A stretch of 64,000 nt of DNA from JASLDZ01 sp964244065 (GCA_964244065.1 CAXTHH010000007.1:1-64000); one strand, 5' to 3'. Positions 18,434-27,623 are shown, numbered from the stretch's first letter. Program-made: numbers and translations. Notes: generated by a model from the letters alone, not told the origin.

Positions 18434-19618
18434 ATGTCAGCCGCCCACGACGACCCGCGCGCCCACCGCCCCTGGCGCATGATCCAGCGCCGGCCCAGCC
18501 GCAAGATCCGCGTCGGCTCCGTCGAGGTGGGCGGCGACGCGCCGATCAGCGTGCAGTCGATGACCAACACGGTCACCGCCGACGCCAACGCCACCATCGG
18601 CCAGATCCGCGAGCTGGAGGAGGCGGGCGCCGACATCGTCCGCGTCTCGTGCCCGGACAAGGAGAGCACCGAGGCGTTCAAGGTCATCGCCAAGGCGGCC
18701 AAGGTCCCGCTCGTGGCGGACATCCACTTCCACTACAAGCGCGGGATCGAGGCGGCCCAGGCGGGCGCCGCCTGCCTGCGCATCAACCCGGGCAACATCG
18801 GCAGCAAGGATCGCGTGAAGGAGGTGGTGCAGGCCGCCCGCGACTACGGCTGCTCCATGCGCATCGGCGTCAACGCCGGCTCGCTGGAGACGCACCTGCT
18901 GGAGAAGTACGGCGAGCCCTGCCCCGCGGCGATGGTCGAAAGCGCCCTGTTCCACGCCGACATCCTGCGCGACCTCGACTTCCACGAGTTCAAGATCAGC
19001 GTGAAGGCGTCCGATCCCTTCCTGACCGTCGCCGCCTACCAAGAGCTGGCTGAGGCCATCGATTGCCCGCTGCACCTGGGCGTGACGGAGGCCGGGCCGA
19101 TGCGCTCGGGCACCATCAAGAGCGCCATCGGCATGGGCTCCATGCTGTGGGCGGGCATCGGCGACACCATCCGCGTGTCCCTGGCCGCCGACCCCGTCGA
19201 GGAGATCAAGGTCGGCTTCGACATCCTCAAGTCGCTGGGCCTGCGCCACCGCGGCGTGAACATCATCGCCTGCCCCTCCTGCGCCCGTCAGGGCTTCAAC
19301 GTCATCAAGACGGTGGAGGCGCTGGAGGCGCGGCTGGCGCACGTCTCGACGCCGCTGTCGCTCAGCATCATCGGCTGCGTGGTCAACGGGCCGGGCGAGG
19401 CGCTGATGACCGACGTGGGCTTCACCGGCGGCGGGGCCGGCAAGGGCACGGGCATGGTCTACATGGCCGGCAAGGTCGATCATAAGCTCGGCGCCGAGCA
19501 GGACATGGTCGAGCACATCGCCAGCCTGGTGGAGGCCAAGGCCGCCGAGATCGAGCGAGAGGCCGCCGCCAAGGACGCGCTGTTCGAGCCGACGCTCGCC
19601 CACATCGCCGCCGAGTAG
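18434..19618 (+). CDS. ispG: 4-hydroxy-3-methylbut-2-en-1-yl diphosphate synthase
   Basis: A 394-residue IspG (GcpE), the penultimate enzyme of the MEP isoprenoid pathway, which converts methylerythritol cyclodiphosphate to HMBPP using a [4Fe-4S] cluster. The N-terminal TIM barrel carries ISVQSMTNTVTADANATIGQ and PLVADIHFHY; the C-terminal cluster ligands lie in IIACPSCARQGF and SIIGCVVNGPGEA. The start ATG at 18434 gives the usual alphaproteobacterial N-terminus. A methyltransferase gene follows six bases after the stop. Confidence 0.96.
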   Translation: MSAAHDDPRAHRPWRMIQRRPSRKIRVGSVEVGGDAPISVQSMTNTVTADANATIGQIRELEEAGADIVRVSCPDKESTEAFKVIAKAAKVPLVADIHFHYKRGIEAAQAGAACLRINPGNIGSKDRVKEVVQAARDYGCSMRIGVNAGSLETHLLEKYGEPCPAAMVESALFHADILRDLDFHEFKISVKASDPFLTVAAYQELAEAIDCPLHLGVTEAGPMRSGTIKSAIGMGSMLWAGIGDTIRVSLAADPVEEIKVGFDILKSLGLRHRGVNIIACPSCARQGFNVIKTVEALEARLAHVSTPLSLSIIGCVVNGPGEALMTDVGFTGGGAGKGTGMVYMAGKVDHKLGAEQDMVEHIASLVEAKAAEIEREAAAKDALFEPTLAHIAAE

Positions 19619-19624
19619 GGGCGC

Positions 19625-20308
19625 GTGCTCCGTTCAGAGGTGATCCAGCCGCTGCTGGATCTGTTCGAGGCGCCCCGCTATCTCGAGATCGGTGTCCACT
19701 CGGGCGAGACCTTCGGGCCGCTGCGGGCGGCGCGGAAGGTGGCGGTGGACCCCGCCTTCCGCTTCGATACGGCCGCCGCCGCGCGGGACGACGCCACGGC
19801 CGAGTTCCACGCCCTGCCAAGCGACGCCTATTTCCGCGGCCTGGCCCCGGGCGCGCCGCCGTTCGACGTGGTGTTCATCGACGGGCTGCACACCTTCGAG
19901 CAGGCGCTTCGCGACCTCCTCAACGCGCTCGGCCGCGTGCGACACGACTCGGTGGTGATCGTCGACGACGTGCTGCCCAGCGGCTACTTCGCCGCGCTGC
20001 CCGACCAGGCGCTGTTCGAGCGGCTGCACGCCGCCGTGCCCGGCACGCCCGCCGCCTGGATGGGCGACGTGTACCGGCTGGTCTACTTCGTGGCCGCCTT
20101 CCTGCCGGACTGGAGCTACGCCACGGTGGCGGAGAACCACGGCCAGCTGGTGATGTGGCGCGAGCCCCGCGCCCCCCGCCTGCGCTCCGTCGAGTCCGTG
20201 GCCCGTGCCCCCTTTGAGGAGACGGTGCTGCGCCGCGAGGCCTTCGCCCTCGCCCCCTTCGCCGACATCCTGGCGCGGGTCCGCGCCGCGCGCGCCGGAG
20301 CAGCCTAG
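19625..20308 (+). CDS. Class I SAM-dependent methyltransferase-like protein
   Basis: A 227-residue protein of the Methyltransf_24 type. The SAM-binding motif I is YLEIGVHSGETFG (residues 18-30), the acidic end of strand 2 is KVAVDPAF, and motif IV is PPFDVVFIDGLHTFEQA, followed by VVIVDDVLPSGYF. Substrate is unknown; relatives occur in polysaccharide and glycan contexts, but none is here. The GTG start lies just six bases after the ispG stop, so it is probably co-transcribed. Confidence 0.75.
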   Translation: MLRSEVIQPLLDLFEAPRYLEIGVHSGETFGPLRAARKVAVDPAFRFDTAAAARDDATAEFHALPSDAYFRGLAPGAPPFDVVFIDGLHTFEQALRDLLNALGRVRHDSVVIVDDVLPSGYFAALPDQALFERLHAAVPGTPAAWMGDVYRLVYFVAAFLPDWSYATVAENHGQLVMWREPRAPRLRSVESVARAPFEETVLRREAFALAPFADILARVRAARAGAA

Positions 20309-20424
20309 CCCGGCGATGAGGGGCGGTCCGCCGCGCTCGGGCGAACCTGTTCGGCGAGGAACGGGTGGCACGGGCGGGGCTTCCCTCCGCGCCGACGCTC
20401 CGTCGGCGGCCGAAGGAGCCGCTC

Positions 20425-20742
20425 ATGCCCGCCCGTTTCACCACGCTGAACAATCAACTCGAGAAGGGCCTGGACAGCCTCAAGCCCGACGCCGCCATCA
20501 AGCAGATCGAATACTGGGAGAACGAGCTGAAGGACGTGGACGTCTCGGGCGTCAAGGGCCTGCTGCACGACCTGGAAGCGCTGAAGAAGCTGCTCCACGC
20601 CGAGACGCCGGACGCCGCGAAGATCAAGACGCTGGTCGGCAAGATCGGCGGCGAGACCACCCGCATCGGCGGCCGCGCAGACGAGAAGACCGCCGACAAG
20701 GTCAAGGAACTCGGCGAGAAGCTGGAGAAGGCCGCGGCCTGA
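20425..20742 (+). CDS. Unrecognised small helical protein
   Basis: A 105-residue protein, charged and entirely helical (ARFTTLNNQLEKGLDSLKPD; VKGLLHDLEALKKLLHAETP). The Gly-rich turn KIGGETTRIGGRADEK separates the last two helices. There is no signal peptide. The ATG is preceded by a strong AAGGAG at 20412-20417. Family unknown to me. Confidence 0.7.
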   Translation: MPARFTTLNNQLEKGLDSLKPDAAIKQIEYWENELKDVDVSGVKGLLHDLEALKKLLHAETPDAAKIKTLVGKIGGETTRIGGRADEKTADKVKELGEKLEKAAA

Positions 20743-20904
20743 CCCTCGGCGGCGGGGCGGCGGCGCCGCCCTGCCGCCTCCGCTTACACTGACAGTGCTT
20801 AGCCACCCGCCAAGCCGTGTCCATCGCTCGGGCCGAGCCGACGAGAGCGGCCGCCGGTACAGGACAGCTGCCCCGGCGCCGGCCCTCCGCCGCCGCACGG
20901 GAGA

Positions 20905-20933
20905 TTGACTTTTTGGGCTGTCGCGGCTATTCA
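20905..20933 (+). promoter_or_regulatory. Sigma-70-like promoter for the NYN gene
   Basis: TTGACT (20905-20910) and TATTCA (20928-20933) are separated by 17 bases, the optimal spacing. The sequence is conspicuously AT-richer than its surroundings and lies 102 bp upstream of the NYN start, so the transcript would have a leader containing the hairpin at 20981. Confidence 0.55.
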
Positions 20934-20980
20934 CAACTCGCCACGCGCTAGACATACATTCATCTGGCGTGAGGCCTACC

Positions 20981-21002
20981 GGGGGTCCCTGCGGGGACCC
21001 CC
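20981..21002 (+). other. GC hairpin in the leader of the NYN gene
   Basis: GGGGGTCC at 20981-20988 pairs with GGACCCCC at 20995-21002, an 8-bp stem with a 6-base loop. It lies between the predicted promoter and the start codon. It is followed by AACTTACTCTTTC rather than a clear T-tract, so it may be an attenuator, an RNA-stability element or a protein-binding operator. Confidence 0.5.
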
Positions 21003-21035
21003 AACTTACTCTTTCTATTACGATTAGGTGAGCTG

Positions 21036-21869
21036 ATGTCTATGTCTGTCGTGCTCGTGGATGCGGGCTATCTCTTCGCGCAGGGCTCAGTGGCTCTTGC
21101 CGGCTCCCAGGTGGGTAGAGCCGAACTTCACATCGAAGAAACCGAGATCGTGTCGGCCTTGCGCGCCTACGCTCATGAGAGAAGCGGCGGAGCATCGTTG
21201 CTGCGTATCTATTGGTATGACGCGCCGCTCCGCAGCGGGGTCACCGCCCAGCAAACCGCGCTGGCTAACGCGGACTACATCAAGCTCAGGCTAGGTGTGC
21301 TGAACGGCTTCGGTCAGCAGAAAGGAGTGGACTCCCTGATTGTGAGTGATCTGATCGAGCTTGCACGTAATCGGGCAGTCTCCGACGCTGTTCTGGTGTC
21401 GGGTGACGAAGACGTACGTGTGAGCGTTCAAGTCGCGCAGAGCCTAGGGGTTAGGATACACCTTCTGGGCGTGCAGCCGGCCCGGTCGTCGCAGTCCCCT
21501 CTCCTTCGACAAGAGGTGGACACGACAGGCGAGTGGACCAGAGATCAGATTGCAATGTTCATGTCCGTGAAGCTCGCGGTCGGAAAAGAACATACATCTG
21601 CATCCTTGGACCGCACGCTCCCGACTGCCGGCTCACAGTCTCAGGCGGATCGTATCGCCGAAGCGGTCGCCGCGCTCGGCCCTATCGAAGTTTCCAATTT
21701 GGCGGCTTACTGGGCGGTACGGGCAGGGTTGCCGCCGGAACGCGATCGTCCGTTGCTTGCCCGCTGCCGCGACAGCCTTGGTCGGGACCTCACGCCCGAC
21801 GAGCGTCGGGAGATCCGTCGCACCTATGAGGCCGCGGTCAGGGCCCGAAGCGACTTCCCCAGCCTCTAA
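21036..21869 (+). CDS. NYN-domain (PIN-like ribonuclease fold) protein
   Basis: A 277-residue protein with an N-terminal NYN domain of the LabA/DUF88 type: VVLVDAGYLF with Asp9, a central KGVDSLIVSDLIELA and the third acidic motif VLVSGDEDVRVSVQ. These acidic residues would bind metal for RNA cleavage. The C-terminal ~80 residues (ADRIAEAVAALGPIEVSNLA onward) look like a small helical or winged-helix domain. Codon use is notably less GC-rich than the neighbours, and the gene stands alone with its own promoter, suggesting horizontal acquisition. A defence or RNA-regulation role is possible but not shown. Confidence 0.75.
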   Translation: MSMSVVLVDAGYLFAQGSVALAGSQVGRAELHIEETEIVSALRAYAHERSGGASLLRIYWYDAPLRSGVTAQQTALANADYIKLRLGVLNGFGQQKGVDSLIVSDLIELARNRAVSDAVLVSGDEDVRVSVQVAQSLGVRIHLLGVQPARSSQSPLLRQEVDTTGEWTRDQIAMFMSVKLAVGKEHTSASLDRTLPTAGSQSQADRIAEAVAALGPIEVSNLAAYWAVRAGLPPERDRPLLARCRDSLGRDLTPDERREIRRTYEAAVRARSDFPSL

Positions 21870-21873
21870 CCGT

Positions 21874-22305
21874 TCACAATCCTAGCGTCTCCAGTCGCTG
21901 CAGCGCGCGGTCGTGGCCCGCCTTGACGCTGTCGAAGGCGCGTAGCACCGCGTCGCGCACGGGGCCGGAGATCGCGGGGTCGTCCAGCACGGCCTGGAAC
22001 TCGGCCAAGAGCTCGGCCTCCGACCGCTCCACGGCCGCCGCCGTCTCCGCCTGGCCCGCCGCGACGGCGCGAGGCAGGTCGGCCCAGCCTCCGCGTGAAG
22101 AGTCGGGCGCCCGGCTCTCTGCAAGCGCCCCGCCCAACGCGCGCACTTCGGCCGCCAGCACCTCCGCCGTAGCGTCGTGCTCTCTGGCGGGGGCGGCGAA
22201 GGCGTCGGCCAGGCCCGGCCCATCGGCCCCGGCCTTGCGGTAGCCCTCGGCGGCGCCGCGCAGGCGGCCGATCAGGCGGTTCAGGACATCGACATCGTAG
22301 GACAT
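21874..22305 (-). CDS. DUF2383/PA2169-like four-helix-bundle protein
   Basis: A 143-residue helical protein with the opening SYDVDVLNRLIGRLRGAAEG typical of the PA2169/DUF2383 family of ferritin-like four-helix proteins; later helices include REHDATAEVLAAEVRALGGA and DAVLRAFDSVKAGHDRALQR. Metal ligands typical of true ferritins are not obvious. Function unknown. The chosen ATG at 22305 lies close to, and divergent from, prfA. Confidence 0.65.
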   Translation of the reverse strand: MSYDVDVLNRLIGRLRGAAEGYRKAGADGPGLADAFAAPAREHDATAEVLAAEVRALGGALAESRAPDSSRGGWADLPRAVAAGQAETAAAVERSEAELLAEFQAVLDDPAISGPVRDAVLRAFDSVKAGHDRALQRLETLGL

Positions 22306-22363
22306 GAGCGGTTCCGGTGAAACTCTCGCCACTCCCAACGCGGCGCCCTATGTCGGCGCTCCC

Positions 22364-23434
22364 ATGCGATTGCCCCAGGCCCGCCTCGACCAGGTGCTCG
22401 ACCGTTTCCGCGAGGTGGAAGCGCGGATGGGCGCGGCTGCCGGGGGGGCGGAGATCGTGCGCCTGTCCAAGGAGCACGCCGAGCTGCGTCCGGTGGCCGA
22501 GAGCGTGGAGCGGCTGGCCCGCGCCCGCGCGGAGGGGCCGGAGCTGGAGGCCATGGCCGCCGACCCCGAGATGGGGCCGCTCGCCCGCGAGGAGCTGGCC
22601 GAGCTCAACGCCCGCCTGCCCGGGCTGGAGCACGAGGTCGCCCTGCTGCTCGCCCCCCGCGACCGCGACGCCGACGCCAGCGCCATCTTGGAGGTGCGCG
22701 CCGGCACGGGCGGGGACGAGGCGGCCCTGTTCGCCGGCGACCTGTTCCGCATGTACCAGCGCTACGCCCAGCTGCAGGGCTGGCGCGTGGAGGTGGAGGA
22801 CGCGAGCGAGGGCGAGGCCGGCGGCTACAAGGAGATCACCGCCAGCGTCTCCGGCCAGGGCGTGTTCGGCCGGCTGAAGTTCGAGAGCGGCGTCCACCGG
22901 GTGCAGCGCGTGCCGGCCACCGAGGCGCAAGGGCGCATCCACACCAGCGCCGCCACCGTCGCCGTCCTCCCCGAGCCGGAGGACGTGGAGATCGAGGTGA
23001 ACGACGCCGACATCCGCATCGACACCTACCGCTCGTCCGGCGCGGGCGGCCAGCACGTGAACAAGACGGACTCGGCGGTGCGCATCACCCACCTGCCCAC
23101 CGGCATCGTGGTGACCAGCTCGGAGAAGTCCCAGCACCAGAACCGCGCCAAGGCGATGAAGGTGCTCAAGGCCCGCCTCTACGACCAGAAGCGCACCGCC
23201 CTGGACGCCGAGCGCTCGGCCGCGCGGAAGGAGCAGGTGGGCTCCGGCGACCGGAGCGAGCGCATCCGCACCTACAACTTCCCGCAGGGCCGCGTCACCG
23301 ACCACCGCATCGGCCTGACCCTCTACAACCTGCCCAAGGTGCTGGAGGGCGACGGGCTGGACGAGCTGGTCTCCGCCCTCGTCGCCGACGACCAGGCCGC
23401 GCGCCTGCAGGCGCTGGAGGAGGAGCTGGGCTGA
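22364..23434 (+). CDS. prfA: Peptide chain release factor 1 (RF1)
   Basis: A 356-residue release factor that reads UAA and UAG. The peptidyl-hydrolysis motif GGQ lies in SSGAGGQHVNKTDSAVRITH, and the stop-codon reading region is GVHRVQRVPATEAQGRIHTS (PxT element PAT, as in RF1 rather than SPF of RF2). Length is as expected. The ATG at 22364 gives MRLPQARLDQVLDRF; an upstream in-frame GTG-like extension to 22304 is unlikely. The downstream hemK/prmC methyltransferase gene usual in many bacteria is absent here. Confidence 0.95.
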   Translation: MRLPQARLDQVLDRFREVEARMGAAAGGAEIVRLSKEHAELRPVAESVERLARARAEGPELEAMAADPEMGPLAREELAELNARLPGLEHEVALLLAPRDRDADASAILEVRAGTGGDEAALFAGDLFRMYQRYAQLQGWRVEVEDASEGEAGGYKEITASVSGQGVFGRLKFESGVHRVQRVPATEAQGRIHTSAATVAVLPEPEDVEIEVNDADIRIDTYRSSGAGGQHVNKTDSAVRITHLPTGIVVTSSEKSQHQNRAKAMKVLKARLYDQKRTALDAERSAARKEQVGSGDRSERIRTYNFPQGRVTDHRIGLTLYNLPKVLEGDGLDELVSALVADDQAARLQALEEELG

Positions 23435-23610
23435 GGCCGCGCCGTTCGCGCTTCGCGGACGGCGGCGGCCATTCGGCGGCGGTTCGCAGACGGCGGTGCG
23501 CGTCGCTTCACGAAGCCGGGCGGCCGTCCACGCAACGACGGCTGCACGCTCGGGCGGCGACCGGCAGGGTGGGCTCATCGCCAACCGCCCCTGCCGATGG
23601 AGCCGCCCCG

Positions 23611-24066
23611 ATGATCCGTTCCGATGCCTTCCGCCACGCCCCGCTCGCCCTTGCGGGGGTGCTCGCCCTGGCCGCCGTGCTCGCCGCCGGCCACGCCGAG
23701 GCCGCCGACCTGCGCCTGTCCTTCGAGGGCTTCAAGGCTCCCACGGGCTCGGTGATGGCCGCCGTCTATGACAGCGAGGAGGCCTACGCATCGGGCAAGG
23801 CGCCGGTGGCCGCCGAGCGCATCGCCCTGAGCGGCGACCGCCCGGCCGTCGTAACCCTGTCCGGCCTCAAGCCCGGCCGGTACGCGGTGAAGGCGTTCCA
23901 CGACGTGGACGGCGACGGGAAGATGGCCGTCAATCCGTTCGGGCAGCCCACCGAGCCCTTCGCCTTCTCCAACAACGCGAAGGCCGACATGGGCCCCGCC
24001 AGCTGGACCGCCGCCGCCTTCGAGATCTCCGAGGCGGGCGCCACCCAGGCCATCCGCATCGACTGA
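23611..24066 (+). CDS. DUF2141 domain secreted protein
   Basis: A 151-residue exported protein with a Sec signal peptide (LAGVLALAAVLAAGHAEA). The mature part matches DUF2141: LRLSFEGFKAPTGSVMAAVY, then LSGLKPGRYAVKAFHDVDGD and NPFGQPTEPFAFSNNA, a beta-sandwich with a conserved HDxDGDG loop. Function of the family is unknown. It is followed 40 bp later by a carotenoid oxygenase; in other Proteobacteria DUF2141 genes are sometimes found beside carotenoid or pigment genes, so a link is possible. Confidence 0.85.
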   Translation: MIRSDAFRHAPLALAGVLALAAVLAAGHAEAADLRLSFEGFKAPTGSVMAAVYDSEEAYASGKAPVAAERIALSGDRPAVVTLSGLKPGRYAVKAFHDVDGDGKMAVNPFGQPTEPFAFSNNAKADMGPASWTAAAFEISEAGATQAIRID

Positions 24067-24106
24067 CCGAAGCCCCCGCCGCCCCGCCGCCACCGGAGAT
24101 CTCATT

Positions 24107-25582
24107 ATGGACCGCCGCGCCTTCCTCGCCGCCTCCGCCGCCTTCACCGGCTGGCTCGCCAGCCCGGAGGCCGTGCACGCCGCCTCCGCCCAGATCGCCG
24201 CGCAGTCCGCCGCCGACTGGCGGCTGGCCGTGGCGGACCTGGAGACCGACGTGGCGCGGCGGGAGATGCGGCTGGTCCGCGGCCGGGCCCCCGCCGGGCT
24301 GGCGGGCACGCTGTTCCGCAACGGCCCCGCCAAGTTCCACCGGCCCGGCGGCTCCGCCACGCACTGGTTCGACGGCGACGGCCTGATGCGCAGCTTCCGC
24401 ATCGCCGAGGGCCGGGCCAGCGTCGCCGCCCGTTTCGTGGACACGCCCAAGCGCCGGAACGAGGCGGCCTTGAACGCCGTGGTCACCCCCGGCTTCGGCA
24501 CCCCGGCCCGGCCCGGCGCCAAGGTGGACTCGCCCGACGCCGCCAACGCGGCCAACACCAGCGTGCTGCCGGTGGGCGACGAGCTGTGGGCGCTGTGGGA
24601 GGGCGGCTCGCCCACGGTGCTCGACGCCGCCACGCTGGAGACGCGCGGCCCGCGCACCCTGCGCCCCGACCTGGCGCACATGCCCTTCCTGGCGCATCCC
24701 CGCATCGAGCCCGACGGACGCATCTGGAACCTGGGCCTCTCCGACCGGCAGGCCTTCGTCTGGCGGCTGGCCGCCGACGGGCGGATGGAGGACGGGCGCG
24801 TGATCCCCCTGCCCCGCGCCTCCTACATCCACGACTTCACGGCCACCGACCGGCACCTGGTGATCGTGCTGCAGCCCTGGATGAACGAACGGCGCGGCCA
24901 GGCCTTCACCTCCAACCTCGCCTGGAAGCCGGAGGAGGGCGTGCAGGTGCTGGTCGTCGACAAGGCCGACCTGGACAAGCGCCGCATCTACGAGCTGCCT
25001 GCCTTCTTCTTCTTCCACATGGGCGACGCCTGGGCCGAGCCGGACGGCACGATCCGCTTCGACATCTGCACCGAGGCCGACCCCGTCTTCGCCGTGGAGG
25101 GCGCGCGACGGATCGTGAGCGGCGAGTACACGGCCGGCTCCGCCTCCGCGCCCCAGCTCGCCCTCGCCACCCTGCGCCCGGACGGGCGGGGCGAGCTGAC
25201 GCGCACGCCGCTGGCGGCGGAGTTCCCGGGCGGCGACCCGCGGCGCGCGGGGCTGGCGCGGCGCTACGGCGTCTACGCCTCCACCCCCGGCAAGGGCCGC
25301 CCGATGATGCAGGGTCTGGCGGTGCAGGACTGGCGCACCGGCCGCTCGCGCGCCTTCGACTACGGGGCCACGCAGGTGGCCGAGGAGGCGGTGTTCGCGC
25401 CCCGCCCGGGCGCGACCGGGGAGTTCGACGGCTGGCTGGTGGCCCCCAGCGTGAACCTGGCCGCCCGCGCCACGGAGCTCCACGTGTTCGACGCCCGCCA
25501 CGTCGACGACGGCCCGGTCTGCACCTGGCGCGCCGACCTGATCCTGCCCGCCGGCTTCCACGGCCGGTTCGTGAGCGCCTAG
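24107..25582 (+). CDS. Carotenoid oxygenase-family dioxygenase
   Basis: A 491-residue member of the carotenoid cleavage/lignostilbene dioxygenase family. These non-heme iron enzymes cleave a C=C bond in carotenoids or stilbenes. The iron is held by four His; candidates are in DLAHMPFLAHPRI, ASYIHDFTATD, FFFFHMGDAW and the C-terminal PAGFHGRFV. The N-terminus MDRRAFLAASAAFTGWLA looks like a Tat-type or Sec signal, indicating a periplasmic enzyme, which is unusual for this family but seen in Caulobacterales and sphingomonads. The substrate is not predictable from sequence. Confidence 0.88.
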   Translation: MDRRAFLAASAAFTGWLASPEAVHAASAQIAAQSAADWRLAVADLETDVARREMRLVRGRAPAGLAGTLFRNGPAKFHRPGGSATHWFDGDGLMRSFRIAEGRASVAARFVDTPKRRNEAALNAVVTPGFGTPARPGAKVDSPDAANAANTSVLPVGDELWALWEGGSPTVLDAATLETRGPRTLRPDLAHMPFLAHPRIEPDGRIWNLGLSDRQAFVWRLAADGRMEDGRVIPLPRASYIHDFTATDRHLVIVLQPWMNERRGQAFTSNLAWKPEEGVQVLVVDKADLDKRRIYELPAFFFFHMGDAWAEPDGTIRFDICTEADPVFAVEGARRIVSGEYTAGSASAPQLALATLRPDGRGELTRTPLAAEFPGGDPRRAGLARRYGVYASTPGKGRPMMQGLAVQDWRTGRSRAFDYGATQVAEEAVFAPRPGATGEFDGWLVAPSVNLAARATELHVFDARHVDDGPVCTWRADLILPAGFHGRFVSA

Positions 25583-25668
25583 GGCGAGCGGTCGCCGCGA
25601 TCGTCGTCCGCACGTTGACAGCGCCCGCGCCGGCACGTTCAGCTTGCGCGGGCGAGAGGGAACGAGCG

Positions 25669-27621
25669 ATGCGGGTGCAGGCTTGGAGCGCGGCGCTGGC
25701 CGCCGTGTTGGCGACGGCCGCGGCGGCCTCCGCGGCGCCGGTGCTCAAGGGGCCGCCGCCCCGCGCGCTGACCGATCCGCGCTCCGTCACCTCCGAGCGC
25801 GTGGCGGGGGCGGCGCCCGTGCCGATCGCCGACCTGTTCTACATCCGCGGGGGCCAGGGCGCGGCCTGGTCGCCGGACGGGCGGACGGTGGTGATCTCCA
25901 CCAACCTGACCGGCCGCTTCAACCTGTGGAGCGTGCCGGCGAACGGCGGCTTTCCCCTGCAGCTGACCCAGTCCGACGATCGGCAGAGCGGCATCGCCGT
26001 CACGCCCGGCGGCCAGGTGATCTTCCAGAGCGACAAGGCCGGGGCCGAGATCTGGGACCTGTACGCCACCCCGCTCATCGGCGGTGCGGTGGTGAACCTG
26101 ACCGCCACGGACGACGTGACCGAGACGGGGGCCAAGGTCTCGCCCGACGGCCGCTCCATCGCCTTCGAGCGGCGGCTCAAGTCCGCGCCGCAGACCGACA
26201 TCGCCGTCATGGACCTCGCCACGCGCCGCGTGCGCGTGCTCACCGCCGAAAAGGCGCCCGACCGCGGCTTCCGCCTGGCGGGCTGGACAGACGGCGGCCG
26301 CACCCTGGTGGTCAGCCGCGTCGACTTCAACCAGACGCACGGGCAGGTGCATCGGCTGGACGTGGCCAGCGGCCGGCTGCAGCCGCTGACCGGCGAGACG
26401 GGCAAGACCATCGCCACCGACGTCTCGCGCGACGGGCGCCTGATCGCCGTCTCCTTCGAGAAGGACGGGGCCGACCAGGCCGGCGTGATGGACGCCGCCT
26501 CCAAGGCGCTGAAGCCGATCAAGGCCGACGTGTGGGAGCAGAGCTCGGGCGAGTTCTCGCCGGACGGCCGTACGCTCACCTGGTCCAGCAACGTGGACGG
26601 GCGCAACGCCCTGTTCGCCTACGACGTCGCCTCGGGCGCCAGCCGCCCCCTGCCGCTGCCGCCGGGGGTGAGCGGCGAGGCGGGCTCCAGCGACAGCTGG
26701 TCGCCCGACGGCGCGCGCCTGCTGGTCACCCACAACTCGGGCAACCGGCCGCAGGACTTCTGGATCGTCGACGTGCGGGCCAACACCGCCGCGCCGCTGA
26801 CGCGCCTGGGCCTCGCCTCGGTGGACCCGCAGCGCCTGCCCAAGTCGCAGATCGTGCACTATCCCAGCGCGGACGGCACGGTGATCTCCGCCATCCTGTG
26901 GACGCCCTTCAACCTGCAGCGGAACGGCTCCGCCCCCGCGGTGGTGCTGCCGCACGGCGGCCCGACCGCGCAGACCATGGACAGCTTCAACCGCACCGCC
27001 CTGGCGCTGGCCTCGCGCGGCTACCTGGCGCTGGCGCCCAACCCGCGCGGCTCCACCGGCTACGGCCGCGCCTTCCAGGACGCGAACCACAAGGACCTGG
27101 GCGGCGGCGACCTGGAGGACGAGGTGGCGGGCGCCAGGTTCCTGACCGCCACCGGCTACGTCGATCCCAAGCGCATCGGCATCACCGGCGGCAGCTACGG
27201 CGGCTACATGACGCTGATGGCCGTCGCCAAGACGCCCACGGTGTGGGCCGCGGGCGTGGAGCAGTACGGCATCATCGACTGGGCCGAGATGTACCGCACC
27301 GAGGCTCCCACCCTGCAGGCCTATCAGAAGGGCCTCCTCGGCCAGCCGGACACCGACCCCGAGGTGTACAGGGCCACCAGCCCGCTGACCTTCATCGCGC
27401 AGACCACCGCGCCGCTGTTGGTGCTGCAGGGCGACAACGACATCCGTGTGCCCCGTGGCCAGGCCGAGCAGGTGATCGCCGCCATCAAGAAGAAGAACGG
27501 CGTGGTCGAGGCCAAGTTCTACCCCAACGAGGGCCACGGCTTCGTCAAGCGCGAGAACCAGATCGACGCCCTGACCCGCACGGTGGACTGGTTCGACCGC
27601 TACCTGAAACCGGCCCGCTGA
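25669..27621 (+). CDS. S9-family prolyl oligopeptidase-type serine peptidase
   Basis: A 650-residue exported peptidase with a signal peptide (AALAAVLATAAAASA). The N-terminal half is a WD40-like beta-propeller (repeats around WSPDGRTVVIS, VSPDGRSIAF, FSPDGRTLTWSS and WSPDGARLLVTH). The C-terminal alpha/beta-hydrolase carries the catalytic triad Ser509 in GGSYGG, Asp591 in GDNDIRVP and His623 in NEGHGF. It resembles periplasmic dipeptidyl/acylaminoacyl peptidases that trim oligopeptides. The ATG at 25669 follows the purine-rich GAGAGGGAACGAGCG. Confidence 0.92.
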   Translation: MRVQAWSAALAAVLATAAAASAAPVLKGPPPRALTDPRSVTSERVAGAAPVPIADLFYIRGGQGAAWSPDGRTVVISTNLTGRFNLWSVPANGGFPLQLTQSDDRQSGIAVTPGGQVIFQSDKAGAEIWDLYATPLIGGAVVNLTATDDVTETGAKVSPDGRSIAFERRLKSAPQTDIAVMDLATRRVRVLTAEKAPDRGFRLAGWTDGGRTLVVSRVDFNQTHGQVHRLDVASGRLQPLTGETGKTIATDVSRDGRLIAVSFEKDGADQAGVMDAASKALKPIKADVWEQSSGEFSPDGRTLTWSSNVDGRNALFAYDVASGASRPLPLPPGVSGEAGSSDSWSPDGARLLVTHNSGNRPQDFWIVDVRANTAAPLTRLGLASVDPQRLPKSQIVHYPSADGTVISAILWTPFNLQRNGSAPAVVLPHGGPTAQTMDSFNRTALALASRGYLALAPNPRGSTGYGRAFQDANHKDLGGGDLEDEVAGARFLTATGYVDPKRIGITGGSYGGYMTLMAVAKTPTVWAAGVEQYGIIDWAEMYRTEAPTLQAYQKGLLGQPDTDPEVYRATSPLTFIAQTTAPLLVLQGDNDIRVPRGQAEQVIAAIKKKNGVVEAKFYPNEGHGFVKRENQIDALTRTVDWFDRYLKPAR

Positions 27622-27623
27622 GC

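Noticed and set aside
20743..20800. GC-rich inverted sequence after the small helical gene as a terminator
   Set aside because: The arms (GGCGGGGCGGCGG against CGCCGCCCTGCCGCC) pair only imperfectly and there is no T-tract, so I could not support it.
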